Source: JBFGFG01 sp041627475
GTDB taxonomy: Bacteria > Actinomycetota > Nitriliruptoria > Nitriliruptorales > Nitriliruptoraceae
NCBI GenBank assembly: GCA_041627475.1
Contig: JBFKQZ010000058.1
Location: 1 to 13,693 of the forward strand
Direction of reading: 5' to 3'
Length of the DNA: 13,693 nucleotides
Shown here: positions 12,147 through 13,693 of the stretch, piece by piece
Position numbering within the stretch: the stretch's first letter is position 1
Layout: each line of letters opens with the position of its first letter
Position numbers and translations under genes: made by a program
The notes under the pieces: generated by a model
Databases searched by the model: none
The model's input: the letters and a program-made list of their open reading frames with translations, nothing else
Told to the model about the DNA's origin: nothing

Positions 12147-13225
12147 GGCCTGCTCCCCCGTCGCGCGGCGACGAAGCGCTCCTGGCCCCTGCGGGCGATG
12201 AAGTCGTAGAGGTCACGCTCCCAGCGACCGATCTCGTCGCGGTCGAGCAGCCCGGTGATGCGGCGTCGCGCGACGAAGTCCTCGAAGGCCTCGCGGACGT
12301 CGAAGGCCGGCTCGTAGCCGAACTCCTCCTCCAGCCGCGAGGTGTCCACCACGCGACCGAACTGGAGGAAGCGCAGCTGCTCCGGTGTGAAGTCGACACG
12401 GCCCGTGCGCCGGACGACCGCGCCGACGAACCCCGCCAACGGCGCCGGCACCGGGGCCGGCACACGACCGGCGAGACGGATGCACTGCGAGAGGTAGAGC
12501 ACGCCGGGCGCGGCCACGTTGTACGTCCCGGCGGGGCCGTCCACGGCGGCGCGCTCCAGCACCCCGACGGCGTCCCGTTCGTGGACGAACTGCAGCCGCG
12601 GGTCGTGCCCGAGGACGCTCGGCACGACCGGCAGGGCGAAGAAGCTCGCGAAGACCGAGTTGAGCTCGGCACCGAGGAAGTTCGCGAAGCGCAGCGTCAC
12701 GAGGTCGATGTCGGGCCGCCGCTGCGTCATCGTCGTGGCGTAGCGCTCCACCTCGCGCGCGTCCTTCGACCAGCCGTCCTCGGCCGCGGTGTCGGGCACG
12801 TCGTCCTCGCGGAGCACGGCCGGCAGCGTCGGGCCGGTGCCGTACACCGCGGTGGACGACTTCAGCACGACGCGGCGCACGTGCTCGGACGCCTGCGCGG
12901 CGGCGAACAGCTGCATCGCGCCGAGGACGTTCAGCTCCTTCATGCGCGACCGGCCACCGGAGCTCGTCGGCCCGGTGTGGGTCCCGAGGTGGACCACCGT
13001 GTCGACCGCGCTGGCCTCGATGATCCGACCGACCAGCGGGTTGCGCAGGTCGGCGCGCACGAACTCGGTGCGCACGAGCGGCTGCCGCGGCTCGGCGGTG
13101 TCGACCGCGATGACCTCCTCGATGTCCTCGCGCTGCTCGAGCGCAGCGGCGACCATCGTCCCGAGCTCGTTGGCGACGCCCGTCACGAGCACACGCCGGC
13201 CCCCGGGGGCGGTGGTGTCGGTCAC
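12143..13225 (-). CDS. Extended-SDR NAD-dependent epimerase/dehydratase family protein (GalE2-like)
   Basis: A Rossmann-fold protein of 360 residues. The nucleotide-binding start RVLVTGVANELGT (11-23) is a variant of TGAxGxIG, followed by an acidic strand end (VIAVD, 38-42), VVHLGTHTG (77-85) and LKSSTAVYGTGP (121-132). The usual YxxxK is replaced by GWSKDAREVERY (151-162), so the catalytic Tyr is not evident. The family stretch LRFANFLG (178-185), then VLGHDPRLQFVHERDAV (204-220) and YNVAAPGVLYLSQ (235-247), match actinobacterial proteins linked to an excisionase-like HTH gene, such as Rv0501. The GTG at 13225 is supported by GGAG (13232-13235) at 6-nt spacing; the longer frame adds residues overlapping the upstream gene. 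The substrate is unknown. Confidence 0.88.
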   Translation of the reverse strand: MTDTTAPGGRRVLVTGVANELGTMVAAALEQREDIEEVIAVDTAEPRQPLVRTEFVRADLRNPLVGRIIEASAVDTVVHLGTHTGPTSSGGRSRMKELNVLGAMQLFAAAQASEHVRRVVLKSSTAVYGTGPTLPAVLREDDVPDTAAEDGWSKDAREVERYATTMTQRRPDIDLVTLRFANFLGAELNSVFASFFALPVVPSVLGHDPRLQFVHERDAVGVLERAAVDGPAGTYNVAAPGVLYLSQCIRLAGRVPAPVPAPLAGFVGAVVRRTGRVDFTPEQLRFLQFGRVVDTSRLEEEFGYEPAFDVREAFEDFVARRRITGLLDRDEIGRWERDLYDFIARRGQERFVAARRGSRP

Positions 13226-13244
13226 GGTCGGCTCCGGTCGGGTG

Positions 13245-13436
13245 TCACGTGCGCGCTCCACGGAGGTAGGCGTGCAGGTCATCGGGGGTGATGCGGTACT
13301 CGGCACCGAGCGCGTGTGCCCGCAGCTCACCCCGGCGGATCAGCCGGTGGACGGTCGTGGTCGAGACCCGCAGCTCCGTCGCGACGTCACCGACCGTCAG
13401 CAGGTCGGTGTGACCGAGTCTCGGGCGTTCATCCAC
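13245..13436 (-). CDS. Excisionase-family / BldC-like helix-turn-helix DNA-binding protein
   Basis: A 63-residue MerR-type (excisionase) winged helix: LLTVGDVATELRVSTTTVHR contains the helix-turn-helix, LIRRGELRAHALG the wing approach and YRITPDDLHAYL the final helix. The fold and size resemble Streptomyces BldC and the small HTH gene near bldN, and Rv0500A in M. tuberculosis. The GTG at 13436 sits exactly 7 nt downstream of a TACTCT box, a leaderless arrangement, and starts the protein where the family does; the longer frame adds 24 unrelated residues. Nineteen nt separate it from the epimerase-like gene, so it heads the operon HTH-epimerase-acyltransferase. Despite the family name, there is no integrase or phage context, so it is probably a chromosomal regulator. 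Confidence 0.88.
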   Translation of the reverse strand: MDERPRLGHTDLLTVGDVATELRVSTTTVHRLIRRGELRAHALGAEYRITPDDLHAYLRGART

Positions 13437-13443
13437 GGGACGG

Positions 13444-13449
13444 AGAGTA
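13444..13449 (-). promoter_or_regulatory. Leaderless-type -10 element of the HTH gene
   Basis: The minus strand reads TACTCT, fitting TANNNT, followed by 7 nt and the GTG at 13436. The spacing equals that of the isomerase-like gene (TAGGCT-N7-ATG). No Shine-Dalgarno precedes the GTG, which supports a leaderless transcript. No clear -35 was seen. Confidence 0.5.
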
Positions 13450-13494
13450 GGCCAGCCGCAGCCCCGGCCGACAACCGGTGCGCGCCGTGCAGCG

Positions 13495-13693
13495 TCACCG
13501 CGCGCCATGGTGGGGCAGCACGAGCTCGCGCACGGCCCGGGCGGCCGCGCGGGCGGCCTCGAGCGCGCGGCCGAGCGCGGCCGGGTCGACCTCGACCTGC
13601 GGGTCGCTGAACGTCGTCGGCGGGGTCCCGCGCCGCTTGGACGCCGCCAGCTCCTGCCAGTCAGCGGGGATCTCCGCGGGCAGCCGGCCCCCG
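13495..13693 (-). CDS. Unidentified protein, C-terminal fragment (runs off the right edge)
   Basis: Sixty-five codons and a TGA are open on the minus strand. The visible part contains IPADWQELAASKRRGTPPTT, an acidic/proline stretch, then an Ala/Arg-rich helix (ALGRALEAARAAARAVRELV) and the end LPHHGAR. Codon use is strongly G/C in third positions and the composition is protein-like rather than the Arg/Pro/Ser-rich pattern of shadow frames. It does not look like the C-terminus of ProC, the gene in this position in M. tuberculosis. It ends 58 bp before the HTH gene start on the same strand. The function is unknown and the start is outside the window. Confidence 0.6.
   Translation of the reverse strand, partial: GGRLPAEIPADWQELAASKRRGTPPTTFSDPQVEVDPAALGRALEAARAAARAVRELVLPHHGAR

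Noticed and set aside
11957..13291. A 444-codon plus-strand frame opposite the epimerase-like gene
   Set aside because: Shadow frame without recognisable motifs; the minus strand encodes a Rossmann-fold family protein.
13245..13436. Excisionase-like protein as a sign of a prophage or integrative element
   Set aside because: No integrase, attachment repeats or phage genes; small chromosomal BldC/Rv0500A-like regulators share this fold and this context.

Overview
The window is very GC-rich actinobacterial chromosome: strong third-position G/C, many GTG starts, and GTGA stop/start overlaps. Its gene order resembles two conserved neighbourhoods, as I recall them: Streptomyces hemD-hemC-hemA-rex-bldN, and Mycobacterium tuberculosis Rv0498-Rv0512 (isomerase-like, excisionase-like HTH, GalE2-like, acyltransferase, glutaredoxin, hemA, hemC, hemD). 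Rex, a BldN-like sigma factor and the absence of mycobacterial hallmarks suggest a non-mycobacterial, perhaps deep-branching, actinobacterium. The exact lineage cannot be named from this sequence.

Left block (1-7857, all minus strand, read right to left): an AMP-forming acyl-CoA synthetase, a multi-pass membrane protein and a glutaredoxin-like protein form a tight run. They are followed by the NADH sensor Rex and the C5-pathway haem genes hemA, hemC (GTGA overlap) and hemD, then the first 29 codons of an unidentified gene. HemD carries an N-terminal domain that looks like a decayed SAM-dependent uroporphyrinogen methyltransferase. A 303-bp gap with a strong stem-loop separates hemC from hemD.

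Middle block (7939-11029, plus strand): a TIM-barrel sugar-phosphate-isomerase-like gene that looks leaderless, a 33-residue single-pass membrane peptide, a BldN-like ECF sigma factor, and a DUF5667/RsbN-like membrane protein that is probably its anti-sigma factor. A candidate promoter close to the BldN consensus precedes the anti-sigma gene, suggesting negative feedback.

Right block (11031-13693, minus strand): a small excisionase-type HTH protein with a leaderless-type promoter, an extended-SDR NAD-binding protein and a PlsC-like acyltransferase with an N-terminal Cys/His cluster form an operon. The C-terminus of an unrecognised gene lies at the right edge. The acyltransferase converges on the anti-sigma gene with one base between stop codons.

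This is mostly conserved housekeeping and regulatory DNA. I saw no tRNA, rRNA, CRISPR array, insertion sequence or phage gene. The most interesting parts are the sigma/anti-sigma module with its small membrane peptide and predicted autoregulatory promoter, the degenerate methyltransferase half of HemD, the Cys/His-acyltransferase fusion and the leaderless promoters.
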